Shown piece by piece: positions 25,714-33,829 of a stretch of 64,000 nucleotides of DNA. How positions within the stretch are numbered: position 1 is the first letter of the stretch; every line of letters begins with the position of its first letter. Below the pieces are notes generated by a model. The model was not told where the DNA came from and did not search any database. It worked only from the letters and a program-made list of their open reading frames with translations. Source of the DNA: JAIYDQ01 sp034408855 (GTDB lineage Bacteria; Planctomycetota; Planctomycetia; Pirellulales; Pirellulaceae); the NCBI GenBank assembly GCA_034408855.1, contig JAWXCK010000283.1, forward strand, positions 1-64,000, in the 5' to 3' direction. The position numbers and the translations under genes are program-made.

Positions 25714-26495
25714 CAGAACGGTTTGAACCTTGCTAACCATTTCGTAAACCAGCCTCGCGAATAGCCGTCGCGGACGTGACCTTGATCGCGTTTCTTGACT
25801 TGCAATTCAAAAATATCGCGGCTGAGGATGACGTTATCCGGTCCAACATCCTGCGCGCGGCAAACGCCAGACAACGAAGCTTCCCAAATGTTGTCGTTCA
25901 ATTCGACCGATTTGCGAGCCGATAAAACGAGCGTCCCATTCGGTCGAATATCCGCGATCTCGGCGGCTATATTGAACTTCATCTGCTCACTGGTTAACAA
26001 GTTAGACGAAGCGCGATAGACTTCATTTTGTTGGCCTTGTACGCGGGGATCACCGTCGGCTTGCTTCGATGGCTTCACCGTATCGATACCGACCAACTCG
26101 ATCCAATCGTTCAGGCGGGCATCATAAAGTCCAGTCTTTCGTGACTGCGCATTCCCCTGTGCAGTCGTCGTCGAGATTTCATCGACTCGAATGGAAACGA
26201 TGTCGTGGATTTTAAGCGATCGAGCCGGTTGGGCAGGCACGGCCGTCCACGAAGCGGCTTGGAGCGGATGGTTCGGCCCCCATTGTCCGTTCGAAGGCGG
26301 CAAGATGAGCCCGGCTGCATTGGGAGAGGCCACTGGCGGCGGAAGTTGTTCGGTTCTTTGAGCACGTGGGTCGTCTGCTCCATCCGGTCCACGAAATAAG
26401 CTGCCTGATTGGCCGAAAGCCATTGTGCAACTCATCGCACAGCAAGCGATGAAATACGGAGAGAACAAGAAACCAAATCGCTGAAGCATGGTCAT
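25713..26495 (-). CDS. flgH: Flagellar basal-body L-ring protein
   Basis: Forms the bushing for the flagellar rod in the outer membrane. Seen: FRGPDG near residue 37, the FlgH signature KIHDIVSIRVDEIS (about residues 95-108), a G-T-L-V-L-S-A-R-K segment, and SGVCRAQDVGPDNVI near residue 215. The N-terminus has a hydrophobic signal but no clean lipobox; the Cys residues in IACCAMSC fit poorly, so it may not be lipidated as FlgH usually is. It overlaps flgA by 4 nt (ATGA) and lhgO by 1 nt. flgI, normally next to flgH, is absent here. Confidence 0.88.
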   Translation of the reverse strand: MTMLQRFGFLFSPYFIACCAMSCTMAFGQSGSLFRGPDGADDPRAQRTEQLPPPVASPNAAGLILPPSNGQWGPNHPLQAASWTAVPAQPARSLKIHDIVSIRVDEISTTTAQGNAQSRKTGLYDARLNDWIELVGIDTVKPSKQADGDPRVQGQQNEVYRASSNLLTSEQMKFNIAAEIADIRPNGTLVLSARKSVELNDNIWEASLSGVCRAQDVGPDNVILSRDIFELQVKKRDQGHVRDGYSRGWFTKWLARFKPF

Positions 26496-27598
26496 CGAGC
26501 TATCGCCTCCACAACGTTTCCACCGACTATGCGTGCGGCTAGTCGCTTCTTGTTCCCTTCGACTTCGACTTCAATCACTTCATCGAGCCCACCCGATTGA
26601 AGCGCTCGACCAGTTGTCTGAGCAATGATCGCTCCGGCAATCACGTGAATTTCAACGAGATCGCGAGTATGAATGATTCGCGGAGGGCCTGTGTCAGCAA
26701 GTAGTATCGGTTGTCCGGTACTGATGGCTCGTCGAAGTTCTTTTCCGATCAACTCGGCCGAATCGCTAAAACAGTCGACATCCTTTGCCTTCATGGCCGT
26801 TGTCAAACGGACAAGTTTCAAATCGTTTTCAACAAGGACATGTCCCTTAGCCAACGGTCCGGTCGCTCCCCATACCATCGACGGGACGCTTACATTGGCG
26901 ACGATTTCGATCGGTTGATCGCCTTGTGGAGTTTGGAGCAACAGCGTAAATCGCTGTTCACCTGTCCAAGGCTCCTGGCCACCGGCAATTCCTTTAATCA
27001 ATCTCTTCTGCAATAGCGTCTTGATATGTTCGGCTGGCACAATGGGCTTGATGGTCCAAGACGCTGCGTCGCTCGATTTCGCAACAAGGTAGTTGGATAC
27101 GACGCTCGCAACGGTACGTTCTGCCATGGAGCCAGATTGAGTTGCGAGATTGGTCGTCGTAAACTCGATCGGCGATATGTAGTCTGAACTAGCGTCCTGA
27201 CGCGAAACTAAGCACGAACTTTCTCCCCCCCATCGAATATTCTTTTCATCGATCCCTCGAAGCTTGAGGAGTTGTAGAACGTCGGATTGAGTCCACGTTT
27301 GTCGGCTGCCAGCAATGGGAGCCGGTCCGAGCGGTAGATCTCGGATTGCTTGCAAGATTGCTTCCGAGCCTGAAAGATCAGCAATATCATCGAGCTCAAC
27401 AATGTTTTTCTCACACACCGCATTCGGTTTCAAAGCTAAGCGAACCGTTGCGAGACTATCCGAGTTCGTTGGTCCTCGCGGTTTTTGCCAGGCGGGGACC
27501 TGCTGTGCGTAGACCGGTGCCGAGACGAAAACTCCAAGGAAGCAGCGTCCTACCGCCTTCCATGCAGAGTCAATCGTGTTAGACGAACGGTTATTCAT
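26492..27598 (-). CDS. flgA: Flagellar basal-body P-ring formation chaperone
   Basis: Periplasmic chaperone for FlgI polymerisation. The C-terminal 130 residues hold the SAF-like domain typical of FlgA: KGHVLVENDLKLVRL, ELIGKELRRAISTGQPI and VHVIAG/ALQSGGLDE-like segments. The N-terminal 200 residues form an extended region with a signal peptide, longer than in enterobacterial FlgA (368 versus about 220 aa). It lies 15 nt downstream of flgG and overlaps flgH. FlgI itself is not in this window, so the P-ring gene is elsewhere. Confidence 0.86.
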   Translation of the reverse strand: MNNRSSNTIDSAWKAVGRCFLGVFVSAPVYAQQVPAWQKPRGPTNSDSLATVRLALKPNAVCEKNIVELDDIADLSGSEAILQAIRDLPLGPAPIAGSRQTWTQSDVLQLLKLRGIDEKNIRWGGESSCLVSRQDASSDYISPIEFTTTNLATQSGSMAERTVASVVSNYLVAKSSDAASWTIKPIVPAEHIKTLLQKRLIKGIAGGQEPWTGEQRFTLLLQTPQGDQPIEIVANVSVPSMVWGATGPLAKGHVLVENDLKLVRLTTAMKAKDVDCFSDSAELIGKELRRAISTGQPILLADTGPPRIIHTRDLVEIHVIAGAIIAQTTGRALQSGGLDEVIEVEVEGNKKRLAARIVGGNVVEAIAR

Positions 27599-27613
27599 CG
27601 ATGCGCACCTTGA

Positions 27614-28420
27614 TTATCCACGCCGAAGATTGGCAATTTGTTGCAGCAGTTGATCGCCCGCTTGAATGGCTTGTGAATTGAGTTCGAAGCCGCGCTGGGT
27701 AGTGATCAGATCGATCAGCTCTTTGACCGGCTCGACGTTCGACGCTTCCAAGGCATTTTGGCGAATGACTCCCAGGCCATTCTGACCGGCTGGTCCTAAC
27801 GTGGCTTGCCCTGAAGCATCGGTTCGCGAGTAAAGATTTTCACCTAGCTTTAGCAGACCATCCGGATTGATAAAACTAGCCAATTGGATCTCGCCCTGTT
27901 GCTGCAACTCAGGCGTTCCGGCCGATCGTGTCATGACTTGTCCATTGGCATTGATCACGATCGCAGTAGCTTCCGGCGGAATACTAACAGGTGGATCGAG
28001 CAATCTACCCGTTTGCGCCGATCCGATGACCAACTGCCCGTTGGCATTCACATCGAGGTTGCCCGCACGGGTGAAGACTGCTGTTTGCGAGACGGGGTCC
28101 GTCACTTGAAGGAATCCCGGTCCTTCGATAGCAATATCGAGACTTCGGCCAGTGTCCTGAATGGTTCCTTGTCGAAAGTCGGACTGCGTGCTTTGCACCC
28201 GAGCTCCCAAGCCGATTTCTAAACCTGTTGGAGTAGGTGTTTGCTGCGAGTCAAGAATTCCAGGAAAGACTTCGTTGCGGTAAAGCAAATCTTCAAAGTT
28301 AGCACGATCGCGTTTGAACGCAGTTGTATTAATGTTTGCCAGATTATTAGCGATTACATCCAGCTTGGTCTGCATGGCGTCCATGCCGGTCGCAGCCGTA
28401 TACAGCGTTTGAACACTCAT
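27614..28420 (-). CDS. flgG: Flagellar distal rod protein
   Basis: Rod component exported by the flagellar type III system. Seen: the N-terminal motif LYTAATGMDAMQTKLDVIANNLANINTTAFKR-type rod signature (residues 5-37), a central FLQVTDP...FTRAGNLDVN hairpin, and a C-terminal EPVKELIDLITTQRGFELNSQAIQ helix. Length 268 aa is close to E. coli FlgG (260). ATG 28420 is preferred over 28486 because the mature family starts here and AAGGA lies 7 nt upstream. First gene of flgG-flgA-flgH-lhgO. Confidence 0.95.
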   Translation of the reverse strand: MSVQTLYTAATGMDAMQTKLDVIANNLANINTTAFKRDRANFEDLLYRNEVFPGILDSQQTPTPTGLEIGLGARVQSTQSDFRQGTIQDTGRSLDIAIEGPGFLQVTDPVSQTAVFTRAGNLDVNANGQLVIGSAQTGRLLDPPVSIPPEATAIVINANGQVMTRSAGTPELQQQGEIQLASFINPDGLLKLGENLYSRTDASGQATLGPAGQNGLGVIRQNALEASNVEPVKELIDLITTQRGFELNSQAIQAGDQLLQQIANLRRG

Positions 28421-28715
28421 TGAACCATCCTTGTCAAGAATTTCGGCTATACAACACTTGCGGAATCGCCGCCAAGCGGATTTCACCTTTCCTCATACAA
28501 GCTGTCGATGGTTGGACGCAATAGAATAAACCAGAGAAAAAGAGGCCTCGGTGTCGATTCGCAAAAATGCCTTTAAAAGTCCGGTCTTGGATTTATAGGG
28601 CACAATCGGCTAGTATAGGGTGCGAAGGAATTTTCCGGGACCGATGATCCGGCTCCATTTTATAGGGAAACAGCCCTTAAGATGCCTTCCAGTTACTATT
28701 AAAAGGTATGGTCGT
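28421..28715. promoter_or_regulatory. Divergent intergenic region between flgG and the TPR gene
   Basis: On the minus strand, 28475-28458 reads TTGGCGGCGATTCCGCAA, with GG and GC 10 nt apart as in sigma54 -24/-12 elements, but the flanking consensus bases match poorly. For the plus-strand gene, TTGGAT (28587-28592) and TAGTAT (28611-28616) at 18-nt spacing is a weak candidate. Nothing else recognisable. Confidence 0.25.
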
Positions 28716-30473
28716 ATGTCTAACTGTCTTAGATTGCCTACATTATTTTTATTCAGCAACCTTGTTTTCATCGCCTCGACGGCAGTCGCGCAGGACGCCA
28801 ACCCGTCAGCCGTTACCACTCCGGTGGACTCGCCGGAATCGAGCAACGATAGCCCTAAGCCCGACGAGAAGAACGCTGGGCAGGACGATCTCAATGCCGC
28901 CATCGAATTGAAAATGGATGCCAACGACATCGACAAATGCACGAAGGTGATCGATTTGATTGAAAAAGCGATCGCAAAGGGATTGCTAAAATCCGATTTA
29001 CCGCTTGCCAATCAGCTTCTCGGATCAGCCGCCATGGATCGGGCGAAGATGCAACTTCAGGAGATGATCAAGGCGCGTGTCAGCGATACGATGGCTCGTC
29101 GCGTTCAGCGAAAAGTTCTGAGCGATCTTGAACTGGCGACGAAAAGTGATCCTACGCTCGGTGAAGCTTATCTTTTGATCGCAAAACTTTCGGCCCGTTC
29201 AGACAGCATCAAAGCCAAGGAAGCTCTCGACAACGCAATTAACAATCTCGGCCACGATGCAGAGAAACGAGGCGATGCCTATGCCATGCGTTCGCTCTTT
29301 CAAGAAGACGATGAGGCGAAACTCGCCGACCTACGGAACGCTATGAAAGAGCTTCCGCAGAGTGTTGAAGTGCAACGAACCTTGTTTGCTCTACTTATTG
29401 ACAAGGATCGATTCGAGGACGTTTATGAAGTTGGCATGGAACTATTAAAATCCAACGCGAAAAACCCACTTGCGATTCAAGCGACCATTACGGCTTTGCT
29501 CGAGTTAGATCGAAAAGACGAAGCGATCAAAGTCCTCGACCAACGGGTTGAAGATGACGAAAGCGATATCGCCAGTCGAGCTATTCGCGCCAATGTCTAT
29601 CTGACGCTCGACAAGTACGAAGAAGCGATCGCCGATGCCACGAAGATCATTGAACTAAAATCCGATGAGGTCGAAGGGTATTTTGTTCGATGCAAGGCTT
29701 ATCTTCAGCGATCGGAACTCGATAGAGGCAATCCAAATTCCGACGACCTCACTAATGCCCGTCGCGATATCGAAAGCGCATTAGATCTCAAACCGAACTC
29801 AGTGGAAGGTATTCGGTTGCGGGCGTTGGTGTCGAGTCAACAAAAGCGTTATGACGAAGCGATCCAAGACATGACTTTGTTGGCTAAGAATTCTCCCAAA
29901 GAACCTGTTTGGCTGCTACAGTTAGCCACTCTTTATCAGCTCAACGATCAGCCAACGCTAGCCGCGAAGGTAGCGGATTCTTTGATTGCCATGGATAAGA
30001 AAAATTGGCAAGCATATCGGATTCGCGGTGATGCCAAACTGAGCACCGGCGACCAAAGCGGTGCTTCTATCGACTACAAGAAAGCCCTCGACAACTTAAA
30101 GGAGGGTGATTCGGATCGTTCGGCATTGCTGAATAATCTTGCCTGGATTCTCGCGACTTCACCCGACGATAGTTTGCGCGATGGAAAGAGGTCGATTGCC
30201 TTAGGTACGGAAGCATGCGAGCTGACGGAATACAAGAGGGCTCATATCTTAAGCACGTTAGCGGCAGGCTACGCAGAGGCCGGTGATTTCGACCAAGCTA
30301 TCCATTGGTCGTCGAAAGCAGTCGAATTAGGTGGCCAAGAAGATCACGAGCAGCTCGAACAACTTGAAAAGGAATTAAAGTCATATCAAGACAAGCAACC
30401 TTGGCGAGAAAAGCAAGAAGTCAAGGAGAACAAACCGCCGCTGATCAAGCCAGAAGATACCATCGAAACTTAA
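28716..30473 (+). CDS. Secreted TPR-repeat protein
   Basis: Probably a periplasmic scaffold. Seen: a signal peptide ending AVAQD, a Ser/Pro/Asp/Glu-rich linker (about residues 25-60), then a long run of helical repeats (about 100-545) with TPR spacing, for example DEAIKVLDQRV, YEEAIADATKIIELKSDEVEGYFVRCKAYL and YDEAIQDMTLLAKNSPKEPVWLLQLATLY. The C-terminal tail is Lys/Glu-rich. ATG 28716 is chosen for the signal peptide, with AAAAGG about 9 nt upstream; the frame is open to 28620. It is divergent from flgG; a link to motility is not shown. Confidence 0.82.
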   Translation: MSNCLRLPTLFLFSNLVFIASTAVAQDANPSAVTTPVDSPESSNDSPKPDEKNAGQDDLNAAIELKMDANDIDKCTKVIDLIEKAIAKGLLKSDLPLANQLLGSAAMDRAKMQLQEMIKARVSDTMARRVQRKVLSDLELATKSDPTLGEAYLLIAKLSARSDSIKAKEALDNAINNLGHDAEKRGDAYAMRSLFQEDDEAKLADLRNAMKELPQSVEVQRTLFALLIDKDRFEDVYEVGMELLKSNAKNPLAIQATITALLELDRKDEAIKVLDQRVEDDESDIASRAIRANVYLTLDKYEEAIADATKIIELKSDEVEGYFVRCKAYLQRSELDRGNPNSDDLTNARRDIESALDLKPNSVEGIRLRALVSSQQKRYDEAIQDMTLLAKNSPKEPVWLLQLATLYQLNDQPTLAAKVADSLIAMDKKNWQAYRIRGDAKLSTGDQSGASIDYKKALDNLKEGDSDRSALLNNLAWILATSPDDSLRDGKRSIALGTEACELTEYKRAHILSTLAAGYAEAGDFDQAIHWSSKAVELGGQEDHEQLEQLEKELKSYQDKQPWREKQEVKENKPPLIKPEDTIET

Positions 30474-30569
30474 TTCGTAACCGTTACCTTGATACTCCCT
30501 GATTTTCGATCGACGTTGACTTCTGTATATCTGTGACCTGAAAGCGAAAGTTGATGGAGCAACTTAGCA

Positions 30570-31583
30570 ATGCGTAATGCGGTTTCTAATATCAGCGACT
30601 ACATCGTTTACGTGGCGTTGCGCATCGTCATTTGCATCGTTCAACTGATGCCACTCGAACGATGTGAACGCGGGTGTTCGTTGCTGGCGATCGTATTGCA
30701 CCGATGGGTTGGTTTGCGTAACGATCTCGTTCTGGAGAATCTTCATCGCGTTTTTCCCGATTGGACGCCGCATCAAGCCCATCAAACGACGGGTGCGATG
30801 TGGAAGCATCTTTTTCTCATGATCTGTGAAATTGCCCATGCACCGAAAAAAATCCGTCGCACTAACTGGTACGAACACTTTCTATTCTCCGATCAGAAGC
30901 TCATTCTAAAAACGCTCTTCGATGCGCGGGCAAAAATTGTTGTAACAGGCCATTTCGGGAATTTCGAAATGGCAGGCTACGTCAGCGGGCTCTTTGGGCT
31001 TCCGTCGACGACACTCGCCAGACCGCTCGATAATGTTTATGTCCACAATTATATTACGCGATTCCGTTCGCTTGGCGGCCAACATTTTTTATCCAAAGAT
31101 GGAGTTGCTCCCGAGATCCAACGGCTTTTAGAAGGAGGCGGAACACTTGGATTATTGGCCGATCAAAACGCTGGTAACCGAGGTTGCTGGGTAAAGTTTT
31201 TGGGGCATCCCACCTCCTGCCACAAAGCTTTAGCCTTGTTTACGCTAAGCAATCAAGCACCGATGATGGTTTGCTATAATCGTCGAATGGATCAGCCGTT
31301 GCGATTCGAAATGGTTGTAACGGGAGTCGCAGACCCGCTGGTGCCAGAAAAGCACCTCGATAATGTGCAAAGTTTGACGCAATGGTATAACGATTGTTTG
31401 GAATTGGCGATTAGGAAGTATCCTGATCAGTATTGGTGGATTCATCGACGTTGGCGTCAACCGCCCTCGCGATTGAAGCGAGCGTCCGAGCGAATGAATC
31501 CTGATTCGCAAAAGATCGAAGCTTCCGCTTCATCGATCGACGATGAGACTGCGACGAACGAAAGCCAAGAGCGAGCTGCTTAG
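30570..31583 (+). CDS. LpxL/HtrB-family lipid acyltransferase
   Basis: Predicted late acyltransferase of lipid A-type or related lipid synthesis. Seen: the catalytic HX4D/E motif in TGHFGNFEMAG (about residue 125), the downstream segment LLADQNAGNRGCWVKFLG (G-containing acyl-binding region), and a C-terminal YWWIHRRWR block, all family hallmarks. A single N-terminal hydrophobic helix anchors it. GGAG about 9 nt upstream supports ATG 30570. The C-terminal 40 residues are Ser/Glu-rich and variable. It is followed after a short gap by the histidine kinase on the same strand. The acyl acceptor is unknown. Confidence 0.86.
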   Translation: MRNAVSNISDYIVYVALRIVICIVQLMPLERCERGCSLLAIVLHRWVGLRNDLVLENLHRVFPDWTPHQAHQTTGAMWKHLFLMICEIAHAPKKIRRTNWYEHFLFSDQKLILKTLFDARAKIVVTGHFGNFEMAGYVSGLFGLPSTTLARPLDNVYVHNYITRFRSLGGQHFLSKDGVAPEIQRLLEGGGTLGLLADQNAGNRGCWVKFLGHPTSCHKALALFTLSNQAPMMVCYNRRMDQPLRFEMVVTGVADPLVPEKHLDNVQSLTQWYNDCLELAIRKYPDQYWWIHRRWRQPPSRLKRASERMNPDSQKIEASASSIDDETATNESQERAA

Positions 31584-31598
31584 GTTCGGTATGTGATA

Positions 31599-32333
31599 AT
31601 GACGTTAGATACTTCAGAAGCGTTTACAAGTACCGAAGACGATTTGCGTCGCCAATATCATGAATTGGCGGAACTCGCTGGTTCGTTAGCCCATGAAATT
31701 AAGAACCCGCTCTCGGTCATTCATATGAATGTCGATCTTTTGAGCGAGGAGCTCGACGAAAGCGAATGGTCTGGCAAGCGACGGGCAGGAATCAAAGTGG
31801 ATATCATTCGCGAGCAGTGCGGTCGCATGGAGAATCTGCTTCGCGATTTTCTTCGCTTTGCCCGACTGCGTGATCTCGACATGACCCCAGGCAGTCTCAA
31901 TGATCAGGTACTGGTTGTCCTACGATTCTTTCAGGCCCAAACCGATAAAGTAGGGGTCAATGTCGTCAAGTATCTCGATCCTGACTTACCGAGCATTATG
32001 TTGCATAGCGACTCGATACAAGCGGCGCTCATAAATCTTGTTAAGAATGCAATCGAAGCGATGTCCGATGGCGGCGAACTGATGGTGCGAAGCTATTCTA
32101 TCCCCCGTGGTGTCGCTCTCGACTTGATCGATACAGGAATCGGTATGGATGACACAACCGCCATGAAAATGTTCGAACCATTCTTTTCAACCAAACATGG
32201 TGGCTCGGGTTTGGGATTACCAACCGCTCGAAAAATCATTGAAGCTCATGGAGGAAGGATTGCCGTGCAAAGCGAAGTCGGACGTGGAACGAAATTTGTG
32301 ATCGAGTTCCCAACACCAGTACGACTGCGGTAA
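31599..32333 (+). CDS. Soluble sensor histidine kinase
   Basis: 244 residues with only a dimerisation/phosphoacceptor domain and an ATPase domain. Seen: H-box LAHEIKNPLSVI with His32, N-box ALINLVKNAIEAM near residue 145, G1-box DLIDTGIGMD, F-box FEPFFSTK and G2-box GSGLGLPTA. There is no transmembrane segment, PAS or GAF domain, and about 25 residues precede the H-box region. It therefore depends on a partner for sensing. No response regulator is adjacent. An in-frame GTG at 31593 could also start it. It follows the acyltransferase by 15 nt and is probably in the same transcript. Confidence 0.85.
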   Translation: MTLDTSEAFTSTEDDLRRQYHELAELAGSLAHEIKNPLSVIHMNVDLLSEELDESEWSGKRRAGIKVDIIREQCGRMENLLRDFLRFARLRDLDMTPGSLNDQVLVVLRFFQAQTDKVGVNVVKYLDPDLPSIMLHSDSIQAALINLVKNAIEAMSDGGELMVRSYSIPRGVALDLIDTGIGMDDTTAMKMFEPFFSTKHGGSGLGLPTARKIIEAHGGRIAVQSEVGRGTKFVIEFPTPVRLR

Positions 32334-32345
32334 GTGAAAGCAAAA

Positions 32346-32367
32346 GTGGGGTAAGCTTCCAGCTTGC
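32346..32367 (+). repeat. Repeat family D, copy 1
   Basis: This 22-nt stretch is found in inverted orientation at 33796-33817 with 21 of 22 matches (17 contiguous, GTAAGCTTCCAGCTTGC). The two copies flank the cysteine desulfurase gene at about 215 nt and 24 nt from its ends. Confidence 0.7.
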
Positions 32368-32430
32368 CGAAGGACTCTGTCAAATTTCGAAAATTGTGAA
32401 ATATGCAAGAATGTGTGAGCCGACGGGGCT

Positions 32431-32499
32431 AGCCTGGACTATTCATAACCCGAAGCGTTAGCGAGCGACAAGCTTGAAATCCCTCGTTAACGCTTCGGG
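32431..32499. repeat. Repeat family C hairpin
   Basis: CCCGAAGCGTTAGCGAG (32449-32465) and CTCGTTAACGCTTCGGG (32483-32499) pair over 17 positions with one G-T pair and a 17-nt loop. The preceding AGCCTGGACTATTCAT (32431-32446) matches the start of repeat family A at 4788 with one difference. It lies between the convergent kinase and cysteine desulfurase genes and could act as a bidirectional terminator-like element. Confidence 0.7.
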
Positions 32500-32557
32500 C
32501 TACGAAGGTGATTACTTCGCAAAACCTAGAATTGCAGGGTTTTATTAGCGGCGTGGC

Positions 32558-32576
32558 CGCCTGAAGGCGGAACTAC
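32558..32576 (-). repeat. Repeat family E, copy 1
   Basis: The reverse complement of these 19 nt matches 40468-40486 at 18 of 19 positions. It ends 6 nt before the cysteine desulfurase stop codon and contains a GCCGCCTGAAGGCGG-type dyad. Confidence 0.55.
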
Positions 32577-32581
32577 AATCG

Positions 32582-33772
32582 TTATTGGATCGTATTGTTC
32601 AAAAGGCGTAGTTTCTTATATGCATCGACTAAGACAGCGGCGGCAGACTCGATTTCATGCGGCTCGTTAAATCGACCGAGTCCAAATCGCAAGGAACATC
32701 GAGCTTGCTCAACGCTTAGTCCAATCGCTTGCAAGACATGGCTTGGGGCTGGATTGGCGCTCGTGCAGGCACTGCCGCTGCTTATGCAAAGATCGGGGCA
32801 AGCCAGCATCAACGATTGCCCTTCGACATGATTCCAATGGCAATTCAGATTTCGGGTGAGTCGCGATGGAGAATCAAGAGCGGGCCCATTCAGCGTAACT
32901 TCACCTCGCGTTGCCGTTTCGATCATCGCCCAAAGTTGATTTCGCATCCGTTCAATATTTGGACGCTCGGACTCGGCATGCCTGGAACAAATGTCGAGGG
33001 CGACCGACATTCCGACGATCCCAGGACTATTCAATGTTCCCGAGCGACGATTGTCTTGTTGACCTCCGCCGACGATCTGTGGAGATAGTTTTACGCGACG
33101 CTCGCGATGGCGAACGAATAAACCGCCGACACCTTTAGGGCCGTAGAATTTATGACCCGAAAAACTCATTAGGTCGACATCGAGCTGATCGACATCGACG
33201 TCGAAATGACCGATTGCTTGGGTTGCATCGGAATGTAGCGGAACATCCCAGCGGCGGCAGAGCTTCACGATATCCGATATTGGTTGAATCACGCCGATCT
33301 CGTTGTTAGCCAACAAGACACTTACTAGCGCCGTCGATTCGTCGATCTTGTCACGGGCTTGATCCAAATCGATTTGCCCGCATTGCGGATGACCCTGGGG
33401 AAAGACTGGAAGCAAGCATACTTCGAAACCAATTTTTTGAAGTCGTTCCAACGGATCGAGGACGGCTCGATGCTCGGTTTGCGTGCTGACAATCCGACGC
33501 CGTTTTTGGCGTGGATGGAGACAGACTCCCATGAGCGCCAGGTTGTTCGATTCCGTCGCTCCACTGGTCATGACCAGCTCATCTGGTGAGGCATGAAGGT
33601 GCTTCGCCAGATTTGCGATTGCAACAGCGACTTGCTCGGCTACGGCTCGGCCTGCCGCGTGAGTAACGCTTCCAGAATTTGCGTACTCGTCAGCCGACAT
33701 GCGATGAACAGCGTCCATCGCAGCCGGATCGATACGCGTCGTCGCGTGATTATCGAGATAGATCCTTGCCAA
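32582..33772 (-). CDS. Cysteine desulfurase (NifS/IscS class)
   Basis: PLP enzyme releasing sulfur from cysteine for iron-sulfur clusters or thio-modification. Seen: YLDNHATT at the N-terminus, MTSGATESNNLA near residue 70, the PLP lysine in SFSGHKFYGPKGVGG (about residue 205), and the persulfide Cys in SSGSACTSANPAPSHVL near residue 335. The start must be TTG 33772: an in-frame TAA lies 9 nt upstream and the next ATG would delete the conserved N-terminus. There is no obvious ribosome-binding site, and repeat family D lies 24 nt upstream. The gene follows cphA by 57 nt on the same strand. Confidence 0.92.
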   Translation of the reverse strand: MARIYLDNHATTRIDPAAMDAVHRMSADEYANSGSVTHAAGRAVAEQVAVAIANLAKHLHASPDELVMTSGATESNNLALMGVCLHPRQKRRRIVSTQTEHRAVLDPLERLQKIGFEVCLLPVFPQGHPQCGQIDLDQARDKIDESTALVSVLLANNEIGVIQPISDIVKLCRRWDVPLHSDATQAIGHFDVDVDQLDVDLMSFSGHKFYGPKGVGGLFVRHRERRVKLSPQIVGGGQQDNRRSGTLNSPGIVGMSVALDICSRHAESERPNIERMRNQLWAMIETATRGEVTLNGPALDSPSRLTRNLNCHWNHVEGQSLMLACPDLCISSGSACTSANPAPSHVLQAIGLSVEQARCSLRFGLGRFNEPHEIESAAAVLVDAYKKLRLLNNTIQ

Positions 33773-33795
33773 AGTACGTTACCGGGTAATTCACC

Positions 33796-33817
33796 GCAAG
33801 CTGGAAGCTTACGCCAC
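33796..33817 (-). repeat. Repeat family D, copy 2, in the cysteine desulfurase leader
   Basis: Inverted copy of 32346-32367 (21 of 22). It sits between the cphA stop and the TTG start of the cysteine desulfurase gene, so it would be in the transcript leader. Confidence 0.65.
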
Positions 33818-33829
33818 GCTTGCAGGTCC

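Noticed and set aside
28421..28440. TTGACA on the minus strand just before the flgG start
   Set aside because: It lies about 13 nt from the ATG, leaving no room for a -10 and start site.
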